A stretch of DNA of 64,000 bases from positions 1 to 64,000 of the forward strand of contig BPIC01000005.1 in assembly GCA_026003895.1 (NCBI GenBank). Reading direction: 5' to 3'. This document shows positions 1 to 8,963 of the stretch, one piece after another. The translations under genes were made by a program, and so were the position numbers. Origin of the DNA: Dehalococcoidia bacterium (GTDB taxonomy: Bacteria; Chloroflexota; Dehalococcoidia; SpSt-223). Below the pieces are notes generated by a model that was given only the letters and a program-made list of their open reading frames with translations, was not told where the DNA came from and did no database searches. Numbering within the stretch: the first letter of the stretch is position 1; the number at the start of each line of letters is the position of its first letter.

Positions 1-197
1 AGTGGTGCCTCGTCGGCGGCGGCGCTGTGCTCCCGCAAGGGATGGTGGTGCCCGACCGCTCGCTCGTGCTGGGGGTGCCGGCGAGCTATCGACCGCTGTC
101 GGATGCCCAGCTTGCCCGGCTGCGGGATAACGGCTCGAACTATGTTCGCCTCGGCGCAGAGTACCTCGCCGGGGCGGCTGACCTCCCGGACCGTTGA
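1..197 (+). CDS. Gamma-class carbonic anhydrase family protein, C-terminal fragment
   Basis: Only the last 64 or so codons are in the window; the 5' part lies before base 1. The readable end (phase 3) contains GGGAVLPQGMVVPDRSLVLG, then VPASYRPLSDAQLARLRDN and YVRLGAEYL. This is the typical end of the left-handed beta-helix (hexapeptide repeat) plus the C-terminal helix of the gamma-carbonic anhydrase/YrdA/PaaY family. The metal-binding histidines would lie upstream and cannot be checked, so real carbonic anhydrase activity is unproven. The stop TGA is at 195-197, just before the cobalamin operon on the same strand; a functional link is not apparent. Confidence 0.75.
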   Translation, partial: WCLVGGGAVLPQGMVVPDRSLVLGVPASYRPLSDAQLARLRDNGSNYVRLGAEYLAGAADLPDR

Positions 198-213
198 TGC
201 AGCTCAGGACGGC

Positions 214-1189
214 GTGGTCGTCCCAGACTCAGCGGCATGGCGTGCCCCTACGGGAGTTCTGAGGAAGACGAGAGCGGCAGCACCGAACGCGATCATCCTC
301 CTCATCGCTGCGCTGCTCGACCGGGTGTTGGGCGAGCCGCCAGCGCCGATCCATCCGGTGGTCTGGATGGGGCGGCTGATTTCCCTCGCAGAGCCAGCGA
401 TTGTCGGTGGTTCGCCGCGTCGTCAGCTGGCGCTTGGGGGGGCGCTGGCGGCGGGTGGCGGCGGCTGCCTGCTTTCTTGTCGGTTGGGCGATCGACTGCC
501 TCGTGCCGCGGTCGCCGTGGTTCTGGCCGCTGCGCGCGTGGGCTGCTCAAATGCTGCTTCGCGTGGCGGGCGCTTGACGAGGCGGCGGCGCGTGTGGAGC
601 ATTGCCTTGCTTCAGGAGATCTCTCGACCGCACGAGCGGCGCTGCGCTCGCTCGTTAGCCGAGACACCCGGTCACTCGACGCCGGACAGGCGGCGGCGGC
701 AGCGATCGAATCGTTGGCGGAGAACTACAGCGACAGCCTCGTTGCGCCAGCCCTCGCCTATGCGGCCGCAGGGTTGGGTGGCGCGTTCGCCTACCGCTGG
801 CTGAACACTGCCGATGCGATGATCGGCTATCGCGGTCGGTACGAGTGGGCCGGCAAGCCCGCCGCCCGCCTCGACGACGCCGCCAATCTCGTCCCCGCGC
901 GGTTGGCGGCGGGGTTGCTGATCGCCGCCGGCGGGGATCGACGGAGAGCCGTGGAGGTGCTCCGCCGCGATCGGCGTCCACACCGCGAGCCCGAATGCCG
1001 GTTGGCCGATGGCGGCGATGGCCGGCCTGATCGGCCGGTCGCTGGAGAAGCCGGCGCACTACCGGTTGAAACGCCGCTGCGCCGCCACCCGACGCCCAGC
1101 ACATCGCGGAAGCGCGGCAAATCGTCGGGCGAGCGTGGGTGCTGCTGCTCGGCTGCCTCGCGTTTGCACTGCTGGTGGCCCGCCGATGA
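214..1189 (+). pseudogene. cbiB: Adenosylcobinamide-phosphate synthase CbiB, frameshifted
   Basis: CbiB is an inner-membrane enzyme that attaches the aminopropanol arm to adenosylcobyric acid. The family signature is present but spread over frames: LLDRVLGEPPAPIHPVVWMG in phase 1, then FAWRALDEAAARVEHCLAS, SLAENYSDSLVAPALAYAAA and WLNTADAMIGYRGRYEWAG in phase 3, then AGLIGRSLEKPAHYRL in phase 1, and the C-terminal membrane helix WVLLLGCLAFALLVARR in phase 2. At least three single-base shifts are needed for a full-length product of about 320 residues. The start is uncertain; GTG at 214 is the best in-frame candidate. The stop TGA at 1187-1189 overlaps the ATG of cobD (ATGA). Either this is a decayed gene or the sequence has indel errors. 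Confidence 0.8.
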
Positions 1190-2270
1190 AATTTCTGCGT
1201 CCAGAACTGTTCTCGATCGAGGATGTGCCGCACGGCTCGGTCGCCGCAAGCGAGGTGCGCGGACGCCGTGACCTTATCGATTTGAGCGCCAACATTTCGC
1301 CGCTTGGCCCGCCGCCGGCGGTGATCGAGGCGGTCCGCGCCGCCCGGCTGGATGCCTATCCAGAACCCGATGCTCTCACCTTACGCGAGGCGATCGCCGA
1401 GCGCAGCGGGGGTCGCAACCGAGCAGGTCGTCGCTGCGAATGGTGCGGTCGAAGTGCTCTCTGGCTTGCAGCCCTGGCGACTGTGCGCTCCGGCGTAGCA
1501 ATTCCGATCCTCGGTCCTACGTTCGGCGAATATGCTCGCGCGATTCGGATCGCGGGAGGCAACCCCGTCGAAATTCGGGGCCTCACCCCCGGACTTCGCC
1601 CCGCCGATCGAGCAGCTTGCCGAGACGATCGCCCGTCTCGCCCCGCCTTCTGCGTTTCTCTGCTCTCCGAACAACCCGACGGGTGCGCTGCTCGCGGCTT
1701 CAGCGGTCGAGCGGCTGGTAACCGATGCACCAGCGACCCTATTTGTTGTCGACGAAGCATACCTGCCGTTCAGCAGTGGACCGGATTTGGTGCCACTCCT
1801 CGAGCACGGCAACCTCTTGCTCGTTCGCTCGTTGACGAAATCGTATGCCATTCCGGGGGTCCCGGCTCGGCTATGCGCTTGCCAGTCCCGAGTGGCTGGG
1901 GTGCTCCGCCGAATCGCCCCGCCGTGGAGCGTCAGTGCGCCGGCGGTCGCCGCTGGCCTCGCGGCGCTCGCCAACGTGACGTGGGAGCAGCGCGGCGAGG
2001 CCGTGGCGCGCGATGCGCTGGCGCGGCTGGTGACCGGGCTGCGTGCGCTGGGACTCTGCCCAATCCTAGGTGCAGCGAACTTTGTGCTTGTCGCGGTGCC
2101 AAATGCGACCGAGGTGCGGCGGACGCCCCACCCCCCTCTGCTCGAACGGGGAATTCTGGTGCGCGATTGCGCTTCGTTCGGTTTGCCGGGCTACCTTCGA
2201 ATTGCTGCCTGGGCCGCTCGAGGCGATCGACCGCTTGCTCGCAGCCTGGCCTAAGGAGAGGGAGGCGTGA
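1186..2270 (+). pseudogene. cobD: L-threonine-O-3-phosphate decarboxylase CobD (HisC-like aminotransferase fold), frameshifted
   Basis: Family role: a PLP enzyme making (R)-1-amino-2-propanol phosphate for the cobalamin lower loop. It starts at ATG 1186, inside the cbiB stop. Readable blocks are DLIDLSANISPLGPPPAVIE and LDAYPEPDALTLREAIAERS, the region VAIPILGPTFGEYARAIRIA, then PSAFLCSPNNPTGALLAASA, LFVVDEAYLPF and LLLVRSLTKSYAIPGV with the PLP lysine in SLTKSYAIPG. One shift maps to the G-run at 1408-1412; others lie near 1460, 1590, 1860 and 1900. After correction the protein would end PLEAIDRLLAAWPKEREA at 2270, overlapping the GTG of cobC (GTGA). The present frame alone would stop at 2254. 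The choice between CobD and HisC rests on the cobalamin neighbours. Confidence 0.8.
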
Positions 2271-2880
2271 AGCTACTCTGCATCCGTCATGGAGAGAGTG
2301 TGTGGAACGCCGAGCGGCGCACTCAGGGTCAATGCGATGTCGCTCTCTCATCGCGCGGCGTCCGCCAGGCGACGGCGATCGCAGCACGCTTGGCCAAGGC
2401 CCCCGGTCGGTGCAGTACTGAGCAGTGATCTGGTGCGGGCTTGGGCGACTGCGCGTACGATTGCCGCTGCCCACGGCCTCCCCGTGGTACCGGTGGCCGC
2501 GCTGCGCGAGCGCCATTTCGGCGTGTATCAGGGCCTGACCTTCGACGAGATCACGGTGCGCTTTCCCCGGCGAATGGGAGTCGGTGTTTCGCGGCGATGG
2601 GCGGCCGCCCGGGGGCGAGACCCGCAGCGAGGTCAGCGTGCGGGTTCGCCAGTTCCTGCGGGGCCTCGTCGCCGAACCTCCTGCCGAAACGGTCGTGTTG
2701 GTTGGTCACGGTGGCTCGCTGCGTGCGGTCTATGCTGATTTGCTCGGTTTGCCGCCCGAGGCGGCGTGGCGGTTTCGGATCGACAATTGCTCGCTGACGG
2801 TCTTTGACATCTACCCCGAGGGCGCCATTGTGGATGTGCTAAATGACACCTGTCATCTCGAGATGGTGCGGAGCGGTTGA
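2267..2880 (+). pseudogene. cobC: Alpha-ribazole phosphatase CobC (histidine phosphatase family), frameshifted
   Basis: Histidine-phosphatase superfamily member that dephosphorylates alpha-ribazole phosphate. It starts at GTG 2267 with KLLCIRHGESVWNAE; RHGE carries the catalytic histidine. It continues GAVLSSDLVRAWATARTIA and LRERHFGVYQGLTFDEI, then ETVVLVGHGGSLRAVYADLL with the second catalytic histidine. Three frames are used: phase 2 until the C-run at 2400-2404, phase 3 until the C-run at 2565-2568, then phase 1. Removing one C from each run restores one 204-codon ORF ending at 2880, the normal length for the family. Such a simple repair suggests sequencing error or very recent slippage rather than long decay. 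The stop overlaps the cobQ start (TGATG). Confidence 0.85.
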
Positions 2881-4383
2881 TGGCGGCGCGAACGCTGATG
2901 GTGCAGGGCACCGCTTCCTCGGTCGGCAAGAGTGCGCTGGTCACCGCGCTCTGCCGGATCTTCCGGCAAGATGGGCTGCGGGTCGCTCCGTTCAAGTCGC
3001 AGAATATGGCGCTCAACTCGGCGGTTACCGTGGACGGTGGCGAGATTGGCCGCGCTCAGGCGGAGCAGGCGGCAGCAGCGGGCATCGAGCCCACCGTCGA
3101 CATGAATCCAATCCTGCTGAAACCCGAAGCTGAGATGCGCTCGCAGGTTATCGTCCGCGGCCGGCCGTGGGCGACTCTCAGCGCTCGAGACTATCAACGC
3201 CACAAGGGACAACTGCTTGAAATAGTCGCCGAGTCGCTCGATCGGCTGCGTGCCGCCTACGACCTGATTGTCATCGAAGGAGCCGGGAGCCCGGCCGAAA
3301 TCAACCTGAAGGCCGACGAGATCGTCAACATGCGCATTGCCACGCTCGCTGATGCGCCGGTGCTGCTGGTCGGCGACATCGACCGGGGCGGCGTGTTCGC
3401 ATCGCTGGTCGGCACGCTCGAGCTGCTTGAGCCGGCTGAGCGAGCTCGAATCGCCGGGTTCATTATCAACAAGTTTCGCGGCGATCGTGCCCTCCTTCAG
3501 CCGGGCCTCGACTTTCTCGAGGGCCGCACCGGCGTGCCGGTTCTCGGCGTCATCCCCTATCCTTCCCGCCATCGGATTGGCGGAAGAGGACTCGGCCACG
3601 CTCGACACGCGAACCGGCCGGTCCGCCGGACGGGCGGGTCGACATCGCTGTCGTTCGGCTCCCGCGCCTCGCGAACTACGACGACTTCGATCCCTTGGCC
3701 GCTGCAGCGACCGTGCGGTTCGTCGAACGGTCTAGCGACCTTGGCGATCCCGACCTCATTATCTTGCCAGGCACCAAGAGCACCGTCGCCGATCTCGGCT
3801 GGCTGCGCTCGAGCGGCCTTGCCGCGGCGATCGTGGCACGCGTCCAGCAAGGAACGCCATTGCTCGGCATCTGCGGGGCTATCAAATGCTTGGGACGGCC
3901 ATACTCGATCCAGAGCGAGTCGAAGCGGATGTTTCCGAGACCGCCGGGCTCGGCCTGCTCGACGTCGTGACGGAGTTTGCGCCCGAGAAGCAGACCGTGC
4001 GGGTGGAAGGCGAAGCGGGAGGCGGAGCCGGGGTTTTTGCTGAGCTGGCGGGTTGCCGCTTCCACGGCTACGAGATCCATCACGGGGTAACGCACCGCGG
4101 CGCTGCCCCGGGCTGGCTTCGCGTCTTTCGGCGCGCCAATGACGAGGTGGAGACGGAAGATGGCGCGATTCGCCCGGATGGACTGGTCGCTGGCTGCTAT
4201 ATCCACGGCTTGTTCGACGCCGATGCCTTTCGCGGCGCCTTGATCAGCGCCCTCGCTGCCCGGCGCGGTCGGGTCAGCACAGCCGCGGTCTTTTCGCGCG
4301 AGGCTGCCTTCGAACGTCTCGCCGTGCATGTCCGCCGCCATCTCGATTTGGCAGCGGTGCGCCGTATCGCCGGCCTCGGGTAG
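2880..4383 (+). pseudogene. cobQ: Cobyric acid synthase CobQ/CbiP, frameshifted
   Basis: Glutamine-dependent amidase that amidates four side chains of adenosylcobyrinic acid a,c-diamide. The N-terminal dethiobiotin-synthetase-like ATPase domain is intact: [20 protein letters not shown] (P-loop), [13 protein letters not shown] and [15 protein letters not shown]. The C-terminal class I glutaminase domain follows: [23 protein letters not shown] then YQMLG around the nucleophilic cysteine, and FHGYEIHHG. Three indels break it: an extra base near 3561 (CC), another near 3623, and a missing G in the run at 3874-3877 directly after the active-site cysteine. Corrected length is about 500 residues, standard for CobQ. 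It starts at ATG 2880 overlapping the cobC stop. As written, only the first 230 or so residues are made. Confidence 0.88.
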
Positions 4384-4738
4384 CTCCCCACTGGCGACCC
4401 TCCAAGGTACTGAACCATGGCTTTGGTCAGCTGGTGGTTACCGCGCTGCAGGAATCAAGCGTCGGTTCGCCCCTTGCGCGCTGGTTTTCGTCTCGGCTGG
4501 AGACAGTGATCCCGTATCCGATTTGGCTCGGCGGGACAGCTCGCTTGTTCGAAGGGACCTCGAGAATGTCACGGCCGGGAACCGCAACCGATGAGCGTTG
4601 CGGCATCCTGCGGATCGTGGTTCGCCACGAGACCGGGGCCTCACCGAAAGCGAACGGGGATCCACTGCGGTGAGTGACGGGGTCGCCGACGTCGCCATGA
4701 CGGTCGAGCAGCCGAAACCCCTCGCAACGAGAATCCAA
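4384..4738. other. Intergenic, no gene recognised
   Basis: About 350 bases between the end of cobQ and the hairpin downstream of the minus-strand secreted-protein gene. Short ORFs on both strands have no recognisable family motif. From 4731 on, the sequence is a copy of 6968-7026. Confidence 0.5.
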
Positions 4739-4762
4739 CAGGCCGGCCTCGAGGCCGGCCTG
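4739..4762 (-). terminator. Perfect 24-nt palindrome downstream of secreted paralogue 1
   Basis: CAGGCCGGCCTC followed by its exact reverse complement forms a 12-bp GC-rich stem lying 25 nt past the stop of the minus-strand gene at 4787. No T-tract follows, so it may work as a weak or bidirectional terminator or as an mRNA 3'-end stabiliser. The same element occurs at 6976-6999, and the surrounding 59 bases (4731-4789 and 6968-7026) are identical. Confidence 0.55.
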
Positions 4763-4786
4763 TCTGGTGCGTGGGGGTGGAGGTGG

Positions 4787-5919
4787 TTAGCGGCCGCCGC
4801 CGATGCCCGGCAACCCGGCGCCGCCGGCGGCGGTATTGAACTCTGCGGACCACGCGAGGGGTGCGCCGCCGGCTTGGACGCCCGCGGCTGGTGTAGTTGC
4901 CGTTGCGGCGCAGCACCGGTTGCGGCTGGGCTGGAGCCGGGCAGGCGCTCATCGGAGGCGGTGGAGAACCAGAGCCAGCTGTAGGCGCTGAAGGCGCGAC
5001 CGCCGGCGTTGTCGATGATGATGTAGAACGGACCCTGCACCTGACCTTGGCGGACGTAGTGGTTGATCCAGCCGATCTGCTGTTGCGCGGCGGAAAGGCC
5101 TTGGAGCTTGCCGCGGTGGGTGTCGGGGTTGCCGGCGCCGCTATTGACGACGCGGACGCTGGTGGGGAGCGCCCAGCGGACGTCGACGAAGCGTGCTCGC
5201 GGAGGGTGCGGTTGCCGACGAGGCCGAGGATGACGGTGGCGTTGCCGATGGTGGCTTGGATCTCGCCGCTGAAGACGGGCGGCCACTCGAGGGTGTTGGG
5301 ACCGCCGAACTGGGGGACGGCGGGGGGCTTGGGCTGGTGGTCTGGCAGCGGGTGGCTGTTGCGGTCCAGCGCCTGGGCTGGGCTGCTGTGGTCCTGCGCC
5401 CGGACCCGGCTGCTGCGGCCCAGCACCTGGGACCCGGCTGCTGCGGTCCAAGCGCCCGGACCCGGCTGCTGCGGCGGGGTGGTGCCCTGAAGTGCTGCCA
5501 CGTTGCCACAAGCGGTGTAGATCTGTGCTTGTTGCGGTGAGAAGTGGATGTTTAATCGGCGTGCTGACCGTGGGCGAGAGTCGTGATGGGCACGTCCACG
5601 ATGGTCTCGGAGCGGCCATTCTGTAGGTTGTTCAGCCGGCACCGCCGGTTGCGGGTCGAGGTTGTCACACGTGCCACGATGAAAGTGCGCTGGCTGAACC
5701 CCGCCCGGACCACCAGTGGTCTGGATGGACGACGAGAGTCCGATTTCCTTGGCCGGTCAAGACGGCAGTGCCGTTTTGGCCGGAGTTGTTTTGAGCGCGA
5801 AGTTGAACGGTGACCACTTGCTGCGCAAGCGCATCCCGGGGCGCCAAAGCCATTGGCAGCCCGAGGACCGCAAGGGCCCCAACGCCACTGATGAGGCTCA
5901 GGAGGCGCGCAGTTCGCAT
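4787..5919 (-). pseudogene. Secreted protein, CHRD-like domain + Pro/Gly linker + shared 165-residue domain (paralogue 1), frameshifted
   Basis: Starts at ATG 5919 with a clear signal peptide (MRTARLLSLISGVGALAVLG... DALAQQ). An N-terminal CHRD-like domain follows, readable across frames as VVTVQLRAQNNSGQNGTAVL, AHFHRGTCDNL, LNNLQNGRSETIVDVPITT and NIHFSPQQAQIYTACGNV. A QQPGPG-rich linker and the shared domain come next (LEWPPVFSGEIQATIGNATV, GWINHYVRQGQVQGPFYIII, YSWLWFSTASDERLPG, ending LPGIGGGR). Compared with the intact paralogue at 7024-8106, it has an extra C in 4881-4883, an extra T in 4920-4921, a lost G at 5190 and an extra G in 5322-5327. Several more shifts lie in the N-terminal half. 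Apart from these, the shared part is nearly identical in DNA. Molecular function is unknown; export to the cell surface or medium is inferred. Confidence 0.75.
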
Positions 5920-6025
5920 AAGATCCTCCTCTGTCCTTACCTTCCCCGGGAGCCCTCGACCCCGAGCAGGCGAACTCTGTCGCTCGCCGGACCTCCTTTC
6001 GGAGCACCGGCGTTATCGCCCCGCC

Positions 6026-6055
6026 ACACTACACGAAAATAGGCTAGCCAGTCAA
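6026..6055 (-). promoter_or_regulatory. Predicted promoter of secreted paralogue 1
   Basis: On the minus strand TTGACT (6050-6055) is followed after 18 nt by TAGTGT (6026-6031), about 107 nt before the ATG at 5919. The -35 hexamer is the same as in the promoters at 6887-6915 and 8964-8992. Confidence 0.45.
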
Positions 6056-6113
6056 CCGGGCGCTCCGGTGGTGGCCAGCCTAATCGACACTCGGGCGCGT
6101 TTGCGACGGGCGG

Positions 6114-6763
6114 CTAGCGCCCGCCCGCGCCGCCGCCGATGCCCGGCAACCCGGCGCCGCCGGCGGCGGTATTGAACTCTGCGGACCACGCGAGGGGTGC
6201 GCCGCCGGCTTGGACGCCGCGGCTGGTGTAGTTGCCGTTGCGGCGCAGCACCGGTGCGGCTGGGCTGGAGCCGGGCAGGCGCTCATCGGAGGCGGTGGAG
6301 AACCAGAGCCAGCTGTAGGTGCCGAACGCGCGACCGGCGCTATTGTCAATGAGAATGTAGAACGGTCCTTGGACTTGGCCCTGCCGCACGTAGTGGTTCA
6401 CCCAACCCACTTGCTGAAGGGCTGCGGAGAGACCGACAAGCTTCCCGCGATTGCGGCCGGGCTCATTGGCATAAGAATCGACGAACCGGACACCGGTCGG
6501 GAAATCGCCCAGCGGACGTCGACGAAGGCGTGCTCGCGGAGGGTGCGGTTGCCGACGAGGCCGAGGATGACGGTGGCGTTGCCGATGGTAGCTTGGATTT
6601 CGCCGCTGAAGACAGGCGGCCATTCTAGGGTATTCGCTGCGCCGAATTGGGGAACCGAGGGCTGCTGCGCGGACGCACTCATCGGTCCGAGCACCAGCGG
6701 GGCAGCCAGTGCAGCGACCGCTCCAAGCGCTCCTGCAACTGCCTTCAAACGGATGCGTGCCAT
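6114..6763 (-). pseudogene. Secreted protein with the shared 165-residue domain only (paralogue 2), one frameshift
   Basis: ATG 6763 opens a signal peptide (MARIRLKAVAGALGAVAAL... SASAQQ) and runs directly into the shared domain: VPQFGAANTLEWPPVFSGEI, ATVILGLVGNRTLREHAFVD. Near 6500 a single extra base moves the frame; the rest is read as FPTGVRFVDSYANEPGRN, GWVNHYVRQGQVQGPFYILI, YSWLWFSTASDERLPG and a Gly-rich end GIGGGAGGR with stop TAG at 6114-6116. The C-terminal third is almost identical in DNA to paralogues 1 and 3, but the middle is diverged, so this is an older copy or has exchanged sequence with its neighbours. No extra N-terminal module is present. Function unknown. Confidence 0.75.
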
Positions 6764-6886
6764 TGCTCTCCTCCTTTGGAAGCGCCAAGTTCAGGAGGCG
6801 CCAACCTTGGCAGGGATGAGGGCGCGATGGCGCGGAAGCTACCGAGTGTGCCAAGTGACGCGTGGTCACTCGCCTCCGGCGTCAGC

Positions 6887-6915
6887 AGGATACACCACCG
6901 CACGAGGGCAGTCAA
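6887..6915 (-). promoter_or_regulatory. Predicted promoter of secreted paralogue 2
   Basis: Minus-strand TTGACT (6910-6915), 17-nt spacer, TATCCT (6887-6892): a near-consensus housekeeping-type promoter about 124 nt upstream of the ATG at 6763. Confidence 0.6.
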
Positions 6916-6975
6916 CCCGGAGATCGTGAGAATCGGAACAATTTGCTCGATTTTGATGGGACAGGCGGAATCCAA

Positions 6976-6999
6976 CAGGCCGGCCTCGAGGCCGGCCTG
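6976..6999 (-). terminator. Perfect 24-nt palindrome downstream of secreted paralogue 3
   Basis: Second copy of the 12-bp stem found at 4739-4762, again 25 nt beyond the stop codon of the minus-strand gene (7024). It was duplicated together with the gene. Confidence 0.55.
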
Positions 7000-7023
7000 T
7001 CTGGTGCGTGGGGGTGGAGGTGG

Positions 7024-8106
7024 TTAGCGGCCGCCGCCGATGCCCGGCAACCCGGCGCCGCCGGCGGCGGTATTGAACTCTGCGGACCACGCGAGGGGTG
7101 CGCCGCCGGCTTGGACGCCGCGGCTGGTGTAGTTGCCGTTGCGGCGCAGCACCGGTGCGGCTGGGCTGGAGCCGGGCAGGCGCTCATCGGAGGCGGTGGA
7201 GAACCAGAGCCAGCTGTAGGCGCTGAAGGCGCGACCGCCGGCGTTGTCGATGATGATGTAGAACGGACCTTGCACCTGACCTTGGCGGACGTAGTGGTTG
7301 ATCCAGCCGATCTGCTGTTGCGCGGCGGAAAGGCCTTGGAGCTTGCCGCGGTGGGTGTCGGGGTTGCCGGCGCCGCTATTGACGACGCGGACGCTGGTGG
7401 GAAGGGCCCAGCGGACGTCGACGAAGGCGTGCTCGCGGAGGGTGCGGTTGCCGACGAGGCCGAGGATGACGGTGGCGTTGCCGATGGTGGCTTGGATCTC
7501 GCCGCTGAAGACGGGCGGCCACTCGAGGGTGTTGGGGCCGCCGAACTGGGGGACGGCGGGGGCTTGGGCTGGTGGTCTGGCGGCGGGAGGCTGCTGCGGT
7601 CCTACGCCTGGGCCGGGCTGCTGTGGTCCTGCGCCCGGACCCGGCTGTTGCATTCCGGCGCCTGGGCCGGGCTGCTGCGGTCCTGCGCCCGGACCCGGCT
7701 GTTGCGGTCCAGCGCCTGGACCCGGCTGCTGCGCCGGCGGTTGCTGGACAGCCGCAGCAGTCACGACGACGCGACCGTTCTGGTTTGGATGGACCGTGCA
7801 GGTGTAGTTGTATGTGCCCGGAGTCGTAAAGCGATATTGATAACTCTGCCCGGGCGTGAACAGCGGCGAATTGAGCGGACCGTTATCGGTTGACGTGACC
7901 GTATGTGCTGCCATGTCGGAAACCCAGGTCACCGTCGTTCCGACCGGGACGGTAATGGTCTCCGGATTCCAGACGAACCGCCCGCCGGAGAATTGCGCCC
8001 GAACGGTGGGCATCCCCTGGCCAGCGGCAGTTAATGGCGCGACGAGTGCGACCGCTGCCGCGGCGAGCAGACTACCGAACACGGATGCAAGACGCCGATC
8101 TGCCAC
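7024..8106 (-). CDS. Secreted cupredoxin + Pro/Gly/Gln repeat linker + shared 165-residue domain (paralogue 3)
   Basis: Intact, 360 residues, GTG start at 8106. Residues 1-30 are a signal peptide. Residues 32-115 form a plastocyanin-like cupredoxin: TVTWVSDMAAHTVTS supplies the first copper histidine and YNYTCTVHPNQNGRVVV the cysteine and second histidine. The usual axial methionine (HPNM in relatives) is glutamine here. Residues 120-185 are a tandem QQPGPGAGP repeat encoded by roughly 30-bp DNA repeats. The rest is the shared domain (LEWPPVFSGEIQATIGNATV, GWINHYVRQGQVQGPFYIII, YSWLWFSTASDERLPG). The cupredoxin suggests extracellular copper binding or electron transfer; the role of the shared domain is unknown. 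Single-gene transcription is likely, because a terminator lies upstream and a hairpin downstream. Confidence 0.8.
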   Translation of the reverse strand: MADRRLASVFGSLLAAAAVALVAPLTAAGQGMPTVRAQFSGGRFVWNPETITVPVGTTVTWVSDMAAHTVTSTDNGPLNSPLFTPGQSYQYRFTTPGTYNYTCTVHPNQNGRVVVTAAAVQQPPAQQPGPGAGPQQPGPGAGPQQPGPGAGMQQPGPGAGPQQPGPGVGPQQPPAARPPAQAPAVPQFGGPNTLEWPPVFSGEIQATIGNATVILGLVGNRTLREHAFVDVRWALPTSVRVVNSGAGNPDTHRGKLQGLSAAQQQIGWINHYVRQGQVQGPFYIIIDNAGGRAFSAYSWLWFSTASDERLPGSSPAAPVLRRNGNYTSRGVQAGGAPLAWSAEFNTAAGGAGLPGIGGGR

Positions 8107-8187
8107 CTAGTCCCTCCCATTGCCCTCGAATTGCGGGTCGCACGGCGCTCGCCGTCGCTACCTCTCGGCTTGAGAGAAAACGGAAAA

Positions 8188-8211
8188 CACCCGCGGAGCG
8201 CTCCGCGGGTG
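8188..8211 (-). terminator. Rho-independent terminator of secreted paralogue 4
   Basis: CACCCGCGGAGC and its exact complement form a 12-bp stem. On the minus strand the stem is followed by TTTTCCGTTTTCTC, a usable T-tract. It lies about 60 nt past the stop of the gene ending at 8273 and before the start of the gene at 8106. Confidence 0.8.
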
Positions 8212-8272
8212 CAATCGTAGCCGATCTGAGAGGCGAGCGGTTGAATTTTCGACCGCTCGCGCGGGCGAGAGC

Positions 8273-8833
8273 CTACTGCCCTCGGGCGCCGCCCGGGGTC
8301 GCCGGCTGCAGACCGCCCGGAAGAGTGAGCGGGGCATCAGTGCGAATTTTCGGGGAAACGTAGGTGCCCTGCGTCCTGCCGGCAGGCGTGCCGTTCTCGC
8401 CGCCGGTTGCGAACCACAGCCAGCTCCACGTCTCAAAGACCTGACCACCGTTGTCCGCGACCACGTAGAACGGGCCCTGCGCTTGACCAGCACGAACAAA
8501 GTGGTTGATCCAGCCGACCTGTTGCCCATTGGGAGCCAGCCCCTCGACTTTGCCGCGGTTGGCCCCATCCGTTCCTGCAAAGGTGTTGGTCACACGAACC
8601 GCTGAGGGGAGATAGACCCGTACATCGACGAAGGCGTGCTGGTTGGACGTCCGGTTCGAAACGACCACCAAGAGCCCGGTCAGGTTGCCGACCGTCAACT
8701 GTGCCATTTCGGAGATCACCGGTGGCCAGCTTGACGCCTGCTGCGCCGCTGCCGGTTGGGCGCCCAAGAACGGCATCGCCGCCAGACCAGCCACCGAAAG
8801 CGCGAGGGTGCCGGCCTTCAACAGTCGCCGCAT
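8273..8833 (-). CDS. Secreted protein with the shared 165-residue domain (paralogue 4)
   Basis: ATG 8833 is preferred over an upstream TTG (8854) because GGAGG precedes it at good spacing. The 186-residue product has a signal peptide (MRRLLKAGTLALSVAGLAAM... AAAQQ) and then a diverged version of the shared domain: SSWPPVISEMAQLTVGNLTG, VVVSNRTSNQHAFVDVRVYL, GWINHFVRAGQAQGPFYVVA and WSWLWFATGGENGTPAG. The positions shared with the other three copies (WPP, GN.T, NRT...HAFVDVR, NRGK, GW.NH.VR.GQ.QGPFY, SWLWF.T) define the domain core. This is the most diverged of the four. It has its own promoter and terminator. I do not recognise the family. Confidence 0.8.
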   Translation of the reverse strand: MRRLLKAGTLALSVAGLAAMPFLGAQPAAAQQASSWPPVISEMAQLTVGNLTGLLVVVSNRTSNQHAFVDVRVYLPSAVRVTNTFAGTDGANRGKVEGLAPNGQQVGWINHFVRAGQAQGPFYVVADNGGQVFETWSWLWFATGGENGTPAGRTQGTYVSPKIRTDAPLTLPGGLQPATPGGARGQ

Positions 8834-8963
8834 GTTTCCTCCACGTTTGCCCAAGATTCGGTCTTCCGGCCGTCAGAAGCGCCGAAATCGGAGTTACCCG
8901 AGAACTGGGGATAACGGACCGCCGGAAGATATGGGGAGGACCGGGATCGACCGGTCGGCCGGC

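Noticed and set aside
7590..7740. Tandem ~30-bp repeats that could look like a small CRISPR array
   Set aside because: The repeats are contiguous without unique spacers, lie in frame within an intact secreted-protein gene and encode QQPGPGAGP units.
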